Below are positions 53,425-53,592 of a stretch of DNA of 53,592 nucleotides, one piece after another (the first letter of the stretch is position 1; the number at the start of each line of letters is the position of its first letter). Source of the stretch: Acinetobacter rongchengensis (GTDB lineage: Bacteria > Pseudomonadota > Gammaproteobacteria > Pseudomonadales > Moraxellaceae). Location of the stretch: the NCBI RefSeq assembly GCF_003611475.1, contig NZ_RAXT01000020.1, positions 1 to 53,592 of the forward strand, given 5' to 3'. The translations under genes were made by a program, and so were the position numbers. The notes beneath the pieces were generated by a model. The model worked only from the letters and a program-made list of their open reading frames with translations. It was not told the origin of the DNA and ran no database searches.

Positions 53425-53592
53425 CTAATTATTTTTTGAATATTGCTTGGGTGTGACACCTGTAAATTGTTTAAAAACACGATGAAAGTGACTTTGATCA
53501 GTAAACTCTAATTCATATGCCAATTGAGCGATATTATAATTCTTTTTGCTCTGTACACGACAAAAATAGATAACTCATTGAAATAATGTCAT
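53425..53592 (-). pseudogene. C-terminal fragment of an AraC-family regulator, apparently decayed
   Basis: On the minus strand the frame ending at a TAG (53425) gives NIAQLAYELEFTDQSHFHRVFKQFTGVTPKQYSKNN, the second helix-turn-helix of AraC regulators. Just upstream, CRVQSKKNYNIAQ seems to lack the several residues that normally separate the two motifs, and an in-frame TGA occurs at 53575-53577. The gene thus looks broken by a small deletion and a nonsense codon. The window ends here, so the state of the N-terminal part cannot be seen. It probably once regulated the adjacent LysE exporter. Confidence 0.6.

Overview
The window reads as chromosomal DNA of an Acinetobacter-type gammaproteobacterium. 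It is AT-rich and carries genes and arrangements familiar from that genus: glnD-dapC, metR/metE, acnB, mqo, an AroP permease, an SfnB/MetNIQ sulfur operon, and degenerate intergenic repeats of Acinetobacter style. The species cannot be fixed from the sequence alone. I see no rRNA, tRNA, CRISPR array, transposase or prophage genes.

Layout. (1) 49-528: tsaE. (2) 692-5954, minus strand: six tightly packed genes encoding a YggS-like PLP protein, a 90-residue unknown, a class III aminotransferase, an AurF-type diiron oxygenase, a class I glutamine amidotransferase and a MocR regulator. They lie behind a promoter with a perfect 18-bp palindrome at its predicted start. This is the strongest candidate for an undescribed system: it looks like a small self-regulated pathway for an N-oxygenated amino compound. 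(3) 6097-9584: RluA-type and RsuA pseudouridine synthases, an orphan RelB/DinJ antitoxin, a GNAT and a DUF441 membrane protein. (4) 9836-13415: divergent metR/metE with a MetR box. (5) 13747-16320: an isochorismatase-like pseudogene, a lipoprotein, a voltage-gated-type K+ channel and a decayed intergenic repeat. (6) 16521-18567: aroP and an Lrp/AsnC regulator. (7) 18630-22933: a FhuE-like TonB siderophore receptor with a Fur box, a possible small RNA, and mqo.

(8) 23120-25040: an accessory patch with hicAB, a decayed two-gene remnant and an unknown membrane protein. (9) 25099-29754: acnB, two small unknown genes (one a lipoprotein) and a GST-like protein. (10) 30133-36810: a sulfur-scavenging operon of two SfnB/DszC-like flavin monooxygenases, an NtaA/DmoA-like luciferase-family monooxygenase and a MetQ-MetN-MetI transporter. 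(11) 37069-41985: ychF, an Mpo1/DUF962 protein, a Crp/Fnr regulator, a secreted Lys/Thr/Ala-rich protein, a lipoprotein and azlCD. (12) 42198-47403: purT, glnD, dapC. (13) 47666-53592: a DUF4345 protein, an RND adaptor and pump without an outer-membrane gene, a LysE exporter and a decayed AraC fragment at the edge.

How the genes fit together. Sulfur and methionine supply recurs: MetR/MetE make methionine, and the 30-37 kb operon appears to import organosulfur compounds and cleave C-S bonds. Nitrogen and amino-acid handling recurs too (glnD, AroP, Lrp, AzlCD, LysE, dapC). Most transcription units end in clear stem-loop terminators, which helps define the operons. For many genes an in-frame ATG/GTG downstream of the longest possible start is better supported by a ribosome-binding site or by family length; those choices are stated in each entry.
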